A program made the position numbers and the translations under genes. A model generated the notes under the pieces. That model was not told the origin of the DNA and made no database searches. It was given only the letters and a program-made list of their open reading frames with translations. Positions 21,397-32,035 of a stretch of DNA of 64,000 nucleotides are shown here, piece by piece (within the stretch, counting starts at the first letter, position 1; every line of letters starts with the position of its first letter). The DNA lies in assembly GCA_907163345.1 (NCBI GenBank), contig CAJQUN010000130.1:434001-498000 (forward strand). Direction: 5' to 3'. Source of the DNA: Haberlea rhodopensis. Its lineage: Eukaryota > Streptophyta > Magnoliopsida > Lamiales > Gesneriaceae.

Positions 21397-22914
21397 ATGA
21401 TCTCGAAGGGCTTACTCCAGTCGGGTGGTTGGATGATGGGGGTAGAGGTCAATGACTCTTTCAGTGTATCAAAAGCTCTCTTGCTTTCGTCATCCATCTC
21501 AAAAGGGACATCCTTTTGTAGTAGCTTACACAAAGATGTAGCTATCTTGGCTAAGTCTTTGATGTACCTCCTGTAAAAACCTGCATGACCAAGAAAAGAG
21601 CGCACATCCCGGACACAAGTAGGGTAGGGTAAAGATTGCATAACATCAATTTTTGCCTTATCGACCTCTATATCTCTATCAATAGACCTGCTAAAGCCCC
21701 CAACCATAGCGTACTTAGTACTGGGGCCACGGAGAAAAAGAGCGCACATCCCGGACACAAGTAGGGTAGGGTAAGGATTGCATAACATCAATTTTTGCCT
21801 TATCGACCTCTATACCATTAGCAGAAACAACATGACCCAGGACTATACCTTGTTCGACCATAAAATGACATTTTTCAGAATTTAAAACAAGGTTAGTATC
21901 AATGCACTTTTTCAATACCAGTGTAAGGCTAGATAGGCAATCCTTGAATGAATTACCATAAATAGTAAAGTCATCCATGAATACGTCTAAAATATGTTCA
22001 ATAAACTCAGAAAAGATACTGACCATACACCGCTTGAAAAGTGGTTGGGGCATTGCAGAGTCCAAAGGGCATGCGACGGTATGCGAATGTGCCGAAAGGA
22101 CATGTGAAAGTGGTCTTCTCTTGGTCCTCCAGAGCAATTGCAATCTAAAAATAGCCCGAGTAACCGTCAAGAAAACAATAATAGGAATGGCATGCTAACC
22201 TCTCAAGCATCTGATCAATAAAAGGTAGAGGAAAGTGGTCCTTTCTAGTCACATCGTTAAGCTTCCGGTAGTCAATGCACACTCGCCATCCATTTTGAAT
22301 GCGTGTGGGCACAAGTTCATCGTCTTTATTCTTTATCACAGTGACCCCGGTCTTCTTTGGAACCACTTGAACTGGACTAACCCATTGACTATTGGATATA
22401 GGATATATCACGCCAACCGATAGAAGTTTCAGAATCTCCTCCTTCACCACATCCATCATGGGTGGGTTTAGCTTCCTTTAAGGCTGACGTGTAGGGCTCC
22501 CTCCTTCCTCTAGTAGAATTCGGTGCATGCATGTGGAGGGACTGATTCCCTTTATGTTCGCGATTGTCCAGCCTATAGTTGTCTTGTGCTCCTTGAGCAC
22601 ATGAATCAGGTCCTTCTCTTGATCATCCCCCAACTTGCTGGAGATGATCACTGGTAATGTATTACCTTCACCAAGGAATACGTATTTAAGGTGGGTAGGC
22701 AGTGGCTTCAGTTCGATGGTGGGTGCCTACAAAACAGATGGGAGAAGTCTAGCGTTAGAAATAGGCAGTGATATAAAAGAAACGTTACCTGACTGAAATA
22801 GCTCAGGTGTATCATCCAGTGCATCGATGGTGTGCTTCACTTCGTCCATGAGGGGTACGTCCTCTTCTTCATTACCCATGTCCATGGTGAGAGTGCTTTC
22901 CAATTCTTCTTTGC
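21397..22914 (-). pseudogene. Reverse transcriptase of element A, with an internal duplication
   Basis: Before the enzyme the linker has LKPLPTHLKYVFLGEGNTLP-like and HKTTIGWTIANIKGISPS-like coding (about 22540-22700), a hallmark of Athila pol. The polymerase has ISNSQWVSPVQVVPKKTG, WRVCIDYRKLNDVTRKDHFP and, in another frame, FKRCMVSIFSEFIEHILDVF followed by MDDFTIYG as the catalytic box. Frameshifts lie near 22150 and 22075. A duplication at 21593-21814 repeats the EVDKAKIDVMQSLPYPTCV segment before the connection to RNase H (LGHAGFYRRYIKDLAKIA). Confidence 0.87.
21593..21814. repeat. 80-bp direct duplication with a 62-bp spacer in element A
   Basis: The blocks at 21593-21672 and 21735-21814 are almost identical (AGAGCGCACATCCCGGACAC to TCGACCTCTATA), offset 142 bp. 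The spacer (21673-21734) has no counterpart in the pol reading frame. It reads as a local insertion-duplication event. Confidence 0.9.
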
Positions 22915-24081
22915 CTACATTCTCAAAACATCCTGTGACAGGTAATCAATAACATCAATACGGTACACAGTATCATCATTATTGCATGGATATTTCATGG
23001 CATCATAGATGTTAAATGTAACAATCTCACCATCAAATTCCATAGTGAGGGTACCACTATGCACATCTATCTTAGTCTTAGAAGTTTTGAGAAATGGTCT
23101 TCCTAACAAGATGGGGCTACTTTTATCACCATTCTCCATGTCAAGGATATAAAAATCAGCTGGGAAAACCAGTTCATTCACTTGCACTAACACATCTTCA
23201 ATTAAACCCCTAGGGTATGCACTAGATCTATCCGCTAATTGAATCACCACTCCCGTAGGGTTCAAAGGACCAAGTTGTAAAGAAGCATAAATAGAATATG
23301 GCATGACATTAATTGATGCTCCTAAATCTAACATGGCCTTTTCAAGGCGAGTGTTTCCAATAGTGCACGGGATAGAGAACATACCTGGATCTTTACACTT
23401 GGTAGGGATTTTTCTTTGTATCATTGCTGATACGTTTTCACCCAGTTCAACCTTTTGGGGTCCCTTCAATCTATGACTCCTCTTGGCAGTGCATAATTCC
23501 TTTAAAAACTTTGCATAACGAGGTACTTGTTGGATGGTGTCCAGCAATGGGATGTTTATATCACATCTTCGGAAGGTCTCATACAAGCCTTTGAGTCCAG
23601 CATCTTTCCTGTGGTCTTTTAAAGCTTGGGGAAAAGGGGGTGGCACTTTATATTCAGAAAAAGAAGGGGGCTTACCTTTTGGTGCCTCGTGTACTATCCC
23701 GGGCTTTTCTCCAACTTCCGCTTCCTTTTCTTCCTCACTCTTGGGAGGTTCTTTCTCCGTCTTCTCTGGTATCTCCAATTCCTTCCCACTTCTAAGTGTG
23801 AATGCACTTGCATTTTCTCTCGGATTCACCACTATTTGGGATGGTAGAGTGGTTGATTCGTTTGCTTCAACTCGATTAAGAGCAGTGGCTAGTTGACCCA
23901 CTTGGGTGTTCAAGGTTTGAATACTCGATCTGGTTTCCTGTTGAAATTTAGTAACATTGTGAGCAAGATCTTGAATGATAACCTCTAACATGTCAGTAGT
24001 AGAAGGAAAATTGGATTGCTGTGCCCTCTGAAAAGGTGGCATGTATGGCGGAGGATGTTGTGGCAGTTTGAGGAGGAACAT
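22915..24081 (-). CDS. Gag C-terminus and protease of element A
   Basis: This open frame of 388 residues begins inside gag, so the ATG at 24081 is not the real start. It has the helical stretch IQTLNTQVGQLATALNRVE, an acidic Lys/Glu linker (residues about 105-130), VPPPFPQALKD and the retropepsin. The protease has MLDLGASINVMPYSIY, with D-L-G in place of the usual D-S/T-G, then VIQLADRSSAYPRGLIEDVL, FPADFYILDME and ILLGRPFLKTSKTKIDVHSG. This arrangement is typical of Athila pol. The frame is open to FNIYDAMKYP and beyond. The D-L-G form is common in plant Athila-type copies, so it alone does not prove loss of function. Confidence 0.85.
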   Translation of the reverse strand: MFLLKLPQHPPPYMPPFQRAQQSNFPSTTDMLEVIIQDLAHNVTKFQQETRSSIQTLNTQVGQLATALNRVEANESTTLPSQIVVNPRENASAFTLRSGKELEIPEKTEKEPPKSEEEKEAEVGEKPGIVHEAPKGKPPSFSEYKVPPPFPQALKDHRKDAGLKGLYETFRRCDINIPLLDTIQQVPRYAKFLKELCTAKRSHRLKGPQKVELGENVSAMIQRKIPTKCKDPGMFSIPCTIGNTRLEKAMLDLGASINVMPYSIYASLQLGPLNPTGVVIQLADRSSAYPRGLIEDVLVQVNELVFPADFYILDMENGDKSSPILLGRPFLKTSKTKIDVHSGTLTMEFDGEIVTFNIYDAMKYPCNNDDTVYRIDVIDYLSQDVLRM

Positions 24082-25107
24082 GATTTATCGATTGTGGTCC
24101 ATAGCTCAAGTGAGGGTGGTCTCTCCATCCTGGATTGTATGTGTTGGAGTAAGGGTCATGTCTTCGTTGGGGTTGTCTGGGAAATCCCCCTGCTGCATGT
24201 ACTTGCTCGGCTGATGTCTCTTGAAGTGTCGTGCATGCATCAGTGGTGTGACTCATCTCCAAACATATGCCACATGGTTTCACTGTCTGTCCATTTCCTC
24301 CGGCCATTTTGACGAACAAGGGAAGTGAGGCTAATGAGCTGTTGTTCTAAGTTGGACACATTTGCCTCTCCTTGTTTCCTTTGAGCTGGTTCCGCTCAAA
24401 AGTTGCCATACTGCTGTGAGTTGGCCGCCATGTTAGCTATCAAGCTTTTCGCATCCTCTGGTGTTTTATCGATAAAGGCTCCTCCACTCGCAGCGTCAAC
24501 CAAGTTCCTGTCACTGGATAACAAAACTTCATAAAAGTACTGAATGAGTAAATGTGCACTTATCTGGTGTTGTGGGCAGCTTGCAAACAACTTCTTGAAG
24601 CGTTCCCAGTATTCATGCAATGTTTCTCCCGAGTACTGTCTGATGGAGTAGATCTCCTTTCGTATGTTGGCCGCTCTTGATGCTGGAAAGTACTTCTCTA
24701 GAAACGTTCTTTGGAGGTCAGTCCATGTTGTGATTGAGCCTGACGGTAAGTAGAATAGCCAGTCCTTTGCAACGTCCTTTAGAGAAAAAAAGGAAAGCCC
24801 TTAACTTGATCTGATCTTCAGTAATTTCGGTCGGTTTCATGGTGGTGCAAACCACATGAAACTCCATCAGGTGCTTATGGGAATCCTCGCCTGCAAGTCC
24901 ATGAAAGGATGGCAATAAGTGAATTATACCATATTTGAGTTCGAAATTTATGTTATTTGCGAAAGCAGGAAAATTGATGCAAAGAGGTTGTTGGTCCAAA
25001 TCTGGATTGGCCAGTTGTCGTAGACTTTGGTTCACAGCCATGTTGTTCCTTTCCTCCTCTTCTTGTTCTGCAATCCTCCGTGCTTCTCGTCTTCTCTGAT
25101 GTAGCAT
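23993..25107 (-). pseudogene. Gag of element A, broken
   Basis: Three pieces in different frames cover gag. The first (25107-24718) has a basic start and LRQLANPDLDQQPLCINFPA, then IHLLPSFHGLAGEDSHKHLM and EITEDQIKLRAFLFF. The second (24620-24396) has YWERFKKLFASCPQHQI and LVDAASGGAFIDKTPEDAK. The third (24319-23993) has a zinc knuckle CGICLEMSHTTDAC and NTYNPGWRDHPHLSYGP. This is the Athila gag pattern. Frameshifts near 24800 and 24660 and a stop near 24395 break it. Confidence 0.85.
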
Positions 25108-25251
25108 CCTCTCGATCTCAGGATCGTAGTGACAGTTATTCTAGTAATTAAATGATCCTCCTGTACTCATCAACAAACCAAAAAAAAACAGTAGTGTGGG
25201 ATAACAAAATAAAATAAAAAAAAAAATCGTCACAAATTAATACCAATGCCT

Positions 25252-25269
25252 TCCCCGACAACGGCGCCA
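25252..25269 (-). other. Primer binding site, tRNA-Asp type, of element A
   Basis: On the minus strand it reads TGGCGCCGTTGTCGGGGA, complementary to the tRNA-Asp 3' end with one difference. Five bases (AAATT in the sense direction) separate it from the LTR. The leader down to the gag start near 25107 is AT-rich. Confidence 0.85.
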
Positions 25270-25274
25270 AAATT

Positions 25275-26530
25275 TGGTAGCGCTTATCGCGTACGCCCAA
25301 ATTAACCCTTCTCAAGTTAACAGCAAAAGTATGTAGTAGCGAGAGTAGAGATCGATCTCACAGGGAAGGTAGTATTTTTTTCGTGTCAATTTAAAAACAA
25401 ATAGTAAAAAGGGGGTTTTGAGTTGAGTGATTACTACTAAGCAAATTTTAAGAATTAAACTAATTAACGAGATTAACTAAAACAGTTAAAACTTATGAGA
25501 GTGAAGCGATTCTTGGTTTTCGGTCAACTTTACTTTTGGAAAATTCTCTCTTGATCATCAAATCACTAACAGTCGAATTCTTTCAATTATTCATCGATTG
25601 GAAATTGAATTCCTACCCACCTTAATCGTAGTCAAAGAGAAAACAGCATTCACTCCGACCCTTATCAAATCTCTAATCAAAACTACAGCCGTTAATGATT
25701 AAATCAATGATAGATTTCAAAACTAGTGAGTTCGATAAATATAATCAATAGAAACTACAGCCGTTAATGATTGATTACCCAATCGTTTCTCCTAAGAATT
25801 CAATAACACCTACAGCCGGTAATTATTAATCTTAGTTGCTTCTTAATTAGCTATCGATTATGCATGTGAATACTAGGTGATCAATCCAATAAACAAACAC
25901 AATAATCATTGAAATCGATACAAAGAAACAGAATTGAAATCGAAATTAAATTTAATAAACAAACCAAAATTCTCACAAGAGATTCAAATCCAAAAGCAAG
26001 TATCCCTTCAACCAAGAATCTAAGAGTTTTGCCTAGAATAATTGAATCTAAATATAACAAAAACTAATTCGAAAACATTAAATAAACAAAGGAAAAGAAA
26101 TTACTAAGACGAATCACGATTCCGGCTTGTCGATTCCGTCTTCGTTCTTCGAGCGTCTTTGCAAAAATCGGAAGAAAGTTATTCTAAAAATTGAAAAATC
26201 TTTTCTAAGCTCTCAATTATCTCTTAAATAGGCTAATTTTTGAGTGTCAAGAGGTATGGAGGCTGATGGGTAGGTTAGATTATATGTAGGAAGGAAATAA
26301 ATCAAGTTCCCAATATTTCCAAAATACCGCTTGCGATCGATCGCTAGCTCTTTTTTTTCGGTGAAATTACTTAGGTGATCGATCGCCACTTTTCTCACGA
26401 TCGATCGCCTGGCTCCAGTGGACTTTGGTGATCGATCACCTAAAACTCGCGATCGATCGCTGCTTCGTGAATTTTGTTGCTCAACTTTCTGTCCATAGGC
26501 GATCGATTGCCTCTTCCATGCGGTCGATCA
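25275..26530 (-). repeat. LTR of element A, part 1
   Basis: It begins TGGTAGCGC on the plus strand (LTR end GCGCTACCA on the sense strand) beside the primer site. It includes the repeated segment CTACAGCCGTTAATGATT (about 25683-25775) and GCGATCGATCGC palindromes at 26330-26530. The copia element splits it at 26530; the other part lies at 55895-56117. Confidence 0.8.
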
Positions 26531-28020
26531 TGTTGGGATATGCCCTAAGACATATCATTGGATGATTGTTTTGACATACAATGTTTATGATTTTATGAAT
26601 GGCAATTCATTATTATATATTATTCGTTTAACTGTGCAATATGAATTAATATATATGTTAATGTCCTTAGAATAATATTGTATTATTCTTAAACATTGTC
26701 CCTAGTCAAGTATTATCATGAATATGGATAATGATAATACGTAGAGACTAGTATGTGTTGATTGATGAATTGTTCATTGATATGAGATATCAAATCAACA
26801 CATGGGTACATGTTAGAGAACGATGTACTGGACAGACCCACCATGAGAATGCTACATGGATAGTTATATGAGTGTCATAAGCAATTCTCATAGTGATAAT
26901 AATGTATGTAATCCTTACGACTTGTGATCATCAGAGATCCCAACATAAGGAGTTATGTATCTTGATATTGTCAAACGTTACCCATAACAGGGTAAACTAT
27001 AAAGGTGACTATTGGATACACTACGAATTATGTAGAGGGATGTTGACTGATCGAGATAGGATTTGTCCCTCCTATATAACAGGAGATGTGTTTGGCCCTT
27101 GATCAAGTGAGAACTAAAGTGCATGGCCATGCTCGAATGAGTCGATATGAGATATCGAGCTTATTCGTTTATTCTAGTTCTACTTGGGGATCCAGAAATA
27201 AATATTGAATATACGAATATGACTATTCAATGACTCGTGTTCAATCTAAACACAAAGGACAAAGGGATTAAGTTACATAGTTAATATTATCACAAGTTCT
27301 AAAGGTTATGTCGAGTCATTGACATTCTTGTAATTCGGGTAGCCTTGATGTGTTGCTAGACACCGCTCTTTGCTTGTAACGTAAAATGAGATTTTATGTC
27401 ACTGCCAACATTACAAGATCCTATCGGGTCGCACAAAAGATTAAATCGATAAAGGGAATTAAATTCATTGGATGAATTAAGTAATTAAGAAGAGTCTTAA
27501 TTAAATGATTATAAGGATTTAATTAAATCATGGGTTTGGGCCCATGAGGCTTTGTGAAAGCCTTTAATTAAATCATATATAATAATAACAAGGTGATTAA
27601 TTGTTAATTGATTCCTTGATATCAAAACCTAAACCTACTCTCTCTCACTCTCTCGGCCGCCGCCTCCTTCCTCCTCCATATTCACGGCCGACGTGAATAG
27701 TGGTGATCGTAAAGGCCGCCGTTTAATCGATTTCGAACTGTGAGTTGAGTTTTGATTTAAGAACTAGTCTAGCAACTTGTTCTTAAATCCCCTTTCGATT
27801 TGATCGTGTGGATACCGTGAGAGGCAAGACCTTTGGAGGTGTTGCTCGTGACTCGAAGTTCGTTGGACGTGGTGCTTCGTGGAATCGGCTCAAACACGCT
27901 ACAAGGGTGAGACTTTTGTAATCCCTAATCCGATATGACAACCTATGTATAGATCCGGTGTCTTGGAATCCATATTTTTTTAATATTCCGCTGCGTAAGA
28001 TGCTTGATGGATTACTTAAA
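26531..28020 (+). repeat. 5' LTR of the copia element
   Basis: It starts TGTTGGGATATGCCC and ends GATTACTTAAA, against GATTACTTACA in the 3' copy. A possible TATA element (TATATA) lies at 27073-27078 in CCTCCTATATAACAGGAG. A GC-rich piece with CTCTCGGCCGCCGCC lies near 27650. Confidence 0.92.
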
Positions 28021-28021
28021 G

Positions 28022-28034
28022 TGGTATCAGAGCC
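28022..28034 (+). other. Primer binding site of the copia element, initiator-Met type
   Basis: TGGTATCAGAGCC begins one base after the LTR end and is complementary to the 3' end of initiator tRNA-Met. Confidence 0.92.
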
Positions 28035-29118
28035 ATGTACAAGGCTCATATCGGATTTATGTGGTTAAATTGTTTTAATCATATTAGGATTAATATTGCA
28101 TGCTATTAAAACTGTATAATTCATATATGATATGAAAAAAAATCGAGTTTGTGAAAATCATCGTAAAATTGTATAATTGGTGAATAATTGTATACGATAC
28201 ACGAATGCGCAAAAATCAAAAAGTGGCTCAAAGGTTCGGCCACTACAAACCACAACTCTCGGCCGCCGCTCAAGAGCTAGGGTTCGGACCCTTGGCTTGA
28301 GCATGGGCCGAGCCGTCGCACTATCTAGGTTTTGAACTCTATTGGCTCGATAAAGTATTGAGGAGGTGCAAGTTGGTTCGATCATGGTCCACGGAATTAT
28401 GAGGGTTGACGGTTACACCACATGAGGGCTAGGGTTTTTCGAACCCTTGGCTCGAGATGGTTAAGCCATCACCGTCATGAACCGTGCATGGATTGGACCG
28501 TAGCTCGTGGCTAAGAACTTCGAACCATTAGGCTCGAAGAACATGAAAAACCACACGGCGGCGGCTAGGGTTTGGAACCCTAGCGGCGCCGCACGTGCTC
28601 GAACCATGGCTTGGGCTAGGGTTTCGAACCCTAGGACCATGCATGGTCCAGCCGTGTGGTTAGATGGGTTGGACCCATTTGGTTCATGGTTTGAGTCGCA
28701 TTAAGTTTGTGGCATGTGATGTCCCGAGCGTACGATAATTTTTCAAAATTCTATTTTACAGTTTTAATTAGAATTAAATTTTAAATTGTTTAGAATTTAA
28801 TTAATTAAATGTTGTTAGCATGTTTTATGTGTTGTTTGAGCATGGTCATGGTTATAGCCCTTTGACCTATTAGATAGGATTTGTGAATGTTTGTAATTTA
28901 TAATACGACCTGCGTGTCGTGCTTCTCTATTTTATTCTAAATGTTATCCCTCCCCTATGTTCCCCTCGAATGTGAATCGAGGAATTCTATATCTTGTAAA
29001 TAGTGTAGTTTATTTGTTGATGGTGATCAATGAAGATGGAGCATTGTGCCGGGATGAAGAGGCCATTCACAAATTGGAGCCAAAGGAAGGTGCTTGTGAA
29101 GTTACCTTAGGTTGACTC
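28035..29118 (+). other. Copia 5' leader, part 1, with repeated palindromic AGGGTT segments
   Basis: There is no supported gene. From 28250 to 28680 the segment GCTAGGGTTTCGAACCC and variants occur about five times with TTGGCTCGAG-like links. Two are near-perfect hairpins: stem GCTAGGGTT/AACCCTAGC at 28564-28584 and CTAGGGTTTCGAACCCTAG at 28616-28634. Short ORFs here are by-products of this repetition. LARD-1 is inserted at 29119. Confidence 0.7.
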
Positions 29119-32015
29119 TGTAAGGACCCCAAGCCCTTAACCCTTGATTAGTGTATTAACCACTATGTGTGGTACATGCTTTTAATAAGATTGTTCGGGA
29201 AACTCAGATGATACTTTACCATTGAATGACAATTACAAAATTTTCTTTAACATACAGCGTTATAAGCTCGTCTTCCTAACAATAATAGACTCATAGAGCT
29301 CGCCCATTACACCACTTTTTACTTGTGGACTTTTATAAAAATTTGGGCAGAGTCTCCCCATAAATAGAGCTATCCCGAAATAAAAGCACAGCACATACCA
29401 TAATTCCCGGCCAGGGAAAACATAATACTCATCAGAAAGCAGCAATACAAGTAAATTCCCAGCCAGGGAAGACACCACACATATGACATCAAAAGTGGGT
29501 TTCAACACCCACATAATACACTAATGACTCTCTTATCATTAAGCAATTCTACCTCTAATTGCATGCAACATGGAATGAAAGAGAGAGAAAGGCTCATGCC
29601 TTTACATACAACCCATATACAAGTATAATCGTGCTCACATGCGAGCATCATGAACATGTATATAATCATCATGGGTATATAGGTACTCTATACGATACCG
29701 TGCTTCATCAAGCCCTGGTACCACGATCCTGGGAGTACATCCAATCAACAGCTTGAGCTCATCTCCAAAGCCATCGATGTACCTGTTCACCTGCCCCAAC
29801 AGAGACAGCCCCCAACGGGGTGAGCATACCAATTCCACAATTTCATAATCATAATGACATAATACATAATTTACGAAAATGTAAATATTGTGGAACATAT
29901 GTGATACTTCCTGGATAGTATCATCCTCATCATAGCGTACCCCTGTAATAACCCTGTTCTCAAAACAGATAAATCATCAAATCCTGAATATGCAGTTAAT
30001 CATCACATTGGTTAACCCTAGCCAGTTTCAAATTAACAACATTTCCTAACATCTTACTTTAACTAGCAATGATTTGCAACATTCCATAACATCTTACTTT
30101 ACCTAGCAATGATTAGCAACATTTCATAACATCTTACTTTATCTAGCAATGATTAGCAACATTTCATAACATCATTTCATAACATCGTTTCATAACATCT
30201 TTTCATAACATCGTTTCATAACATCTTTTCATAACATCGTTTCATAACATCTTTTCATAACATCGTTTCATAACATCTTACTTAATCTAGTAATGATTAG
30301 CAACATTTCATGACATCATTTCATAACATCGTTTCATAACATCTTTTCATAACATCTTACTTAATCTAGCAATTATCATAATTCTAGATATCATGTTGGT
30401 ATTTCCTTAACTTCCGATACTGGTTAATCATTTCTCTGATTAACTACGTCTCTGTTCCTATTATTACCAATAGGGAATAAAATACAGATATCCTAGATAT
30501 CTAATCAAATACCACATTTTCATTTCTTACTTCAAAGTAACGTCATACTATGGGTGTTTCCTCCGTAGCAACCACACCTCATCATTGGCTCGCTTCATAG
30601 CGGCACTGAACATTCCACTATGTGAATCAACATATCGTAACCGAGTCCCGATACCATCATAGTAAAACATTTCATATATCTTAAATCATGCATCATACTT
30701 GTAAAACATCATTTAAACTATGCTCGTACGTTAAACGTACCTTAAATCCTCGAAGTTCGAGCCAAACCTTGCTCGAGTTCCATGCCCCGAGAGACGATGT
30801 GCTAAAACGATAAATAATTCATAATTATTTACGAACATGTAACCCATGCTCAAGCACATTCATAACCTTCAAAATATTGTCAACACTCGACAATAAATCA
30901 TTTAAAAGACCCGGGGCAGGGTACATGCAGGGAGGGAAAATGAATGCGACATATCGAAAAATTGCCCAAGAACACCTTCAATAATTCGAACCCTAGCATC
31001 ACAATTCGAACCCAACCAAGCGTCATAAATCATTTAAAACATGTAATGAACGATCCTTAACATGAATCATCAACCCATAGTCAAAATCCCCAAATTCGAA
31101 ATCAACCCTCACCAATTAGGGCAAAATCGAACCATAACATCTTAATTCAATCCCACTTAAGCATTATAATTCATTTAAACATGAATAAATCGAATCCTAA
31201 CAAGAATTATCATCCTCATGCCAACAATCCCCAAAATCGAACATAAATCCCCCACACATCATGAAATTCGAACCAACCTCCACAAATTCGAACTCAATCC
31301 TCAAAATTCGAACACAATAATTCACCATAGGTAGGGAAAATACATCATAAGCATGGAAAAGGGGTAAGGAACGTTACCCAACGAAATCGGAAGCAAAATC
31401 GGACGAAATCCGATGAACCCTAGAAATTGGGGATCGCCGCTCTTTCTCAAAATTCGACCTCAAATCGCGATGAAACTTTCAATTGCCGGAGGGGAAATGA
31501 GCGCCTGGACGAGACGAAGCCGTGGGTAGGTCGGACGCGCCGATCGGCGGCGGGACGGCGGCGGCCGAAGCGCTTTTGCGCGCGGGCAGGGGCTGGCAGC
31601 GGGAGAGGGTCGCGGGAGAGGAGAGAGGAAATGAAGGGGTTGAAATGAAATTTCCTTTAAAATTTTGGGTTCAATTGGTATTTATAGCAAAAATACCCCT
31701 AAAAATTAATAACCCCACAAATACATCGTGATTCCTTAAAAATCATCTGTTTTCAAAAACTCTCTCTCTAACTCCAAAACCCTCTACCGGTGCTCACATA
31801 GCACCCGAGATTCCGAGACACATCAAAAACCCAACTCTTAGGTTTTACACCGTAATGTGAATACAATCTCAACCTCTGGATCCAACGATCCCAACTACCC
31901 AAATAAAAGAGCCCAGAAGGCCCAACACCTCGATTAAACTCCAAATCGTCCCGTAAAACCACTTTAGGGATTATTAACACTACGGGATTAACACCTATAA
32001 TCCCTGGTCATCACA
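29119..32015 (-). repeat. 3' LTR of LARD-1
   Basis: It runs from TGTAAGGACCCC on the left to GGTCATCACA on the right. From the sense side it begins TGTGATGACC, has a TATA box at 31679-31686 and then a very GC-rich island (about 31499-31625). A GTACG/CGTAC hairpin lies at 30726-30740 and a CATAACATC repeat at 30120-30360. Confidence 0.95.
30120..30360. repeat. Short tandem repeat CATAACATC(G/T)TTT in the LARD-1 LTR
   Basis: Units of about 14 bp (TTTCATAACATCG and TTTCATAACATCT) alternate about a dozen times, with ATCTAGCAATGATTAGCAAC segments at both sides. The identical array is present in the other LTR at 36596-36836. The solo LTR of the same superfamily at 50828-53230 has only one or two units. 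Confidence 0.9.
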
Positions 32016-32035
32016 ATATCCCCCACTAAAAGAAT
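32016..32035 (-). other. Polypurine tract of LARD-1
   Basis: On the minus strand ATTCTTTTAGTGGGGGATAT lies directly before the LTR. It is preceded by TTTCGAGGACGAAAT, the motif also found before the polypurine tract of the Tekay-like element at 1487. Confidence 0.85.

Larger units (their letters stand above)
20677..26530 (-). mobile_element. Element A: Athila-type Ty3 retrotransposon, 3' part lost
   Basis: On the minus strand it has an LTR (25275-26530, continued beyond the copia insertion at 55895 to about 56117), a tRNA-Asp primer site, gag, protease, reverse transcriptase, RNase H and the first part of integrase. The Tekay-like element interrupts it at 20676. The rest of integrase, any env-like ORF and the 3' LTR are not found. 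Its LTR sequence differs from that of element B, though the two share the same primer type and general layout. Confidence 0.88.

Noticed and set aside
22239..22253. 15-base match CTTTCTAGTCACATC with 56108-56122
   Set aside because: A match of this size is expected by chance in 64 kb; no wider similarity surrounds it.
20677..26530. Search for an env-like ORF in the Athila-type element A
   Set aside because: The part of the element where such an ORF would lie is lost; nothing similar was seen in the fragment at 13977-15396.
28022..28034. TGGTATCAGAGCC segments as tRNA genes
   Set aside because: Only the 3' tRNA complement is present, always next to an LTR; no cloverleaf can be formed.
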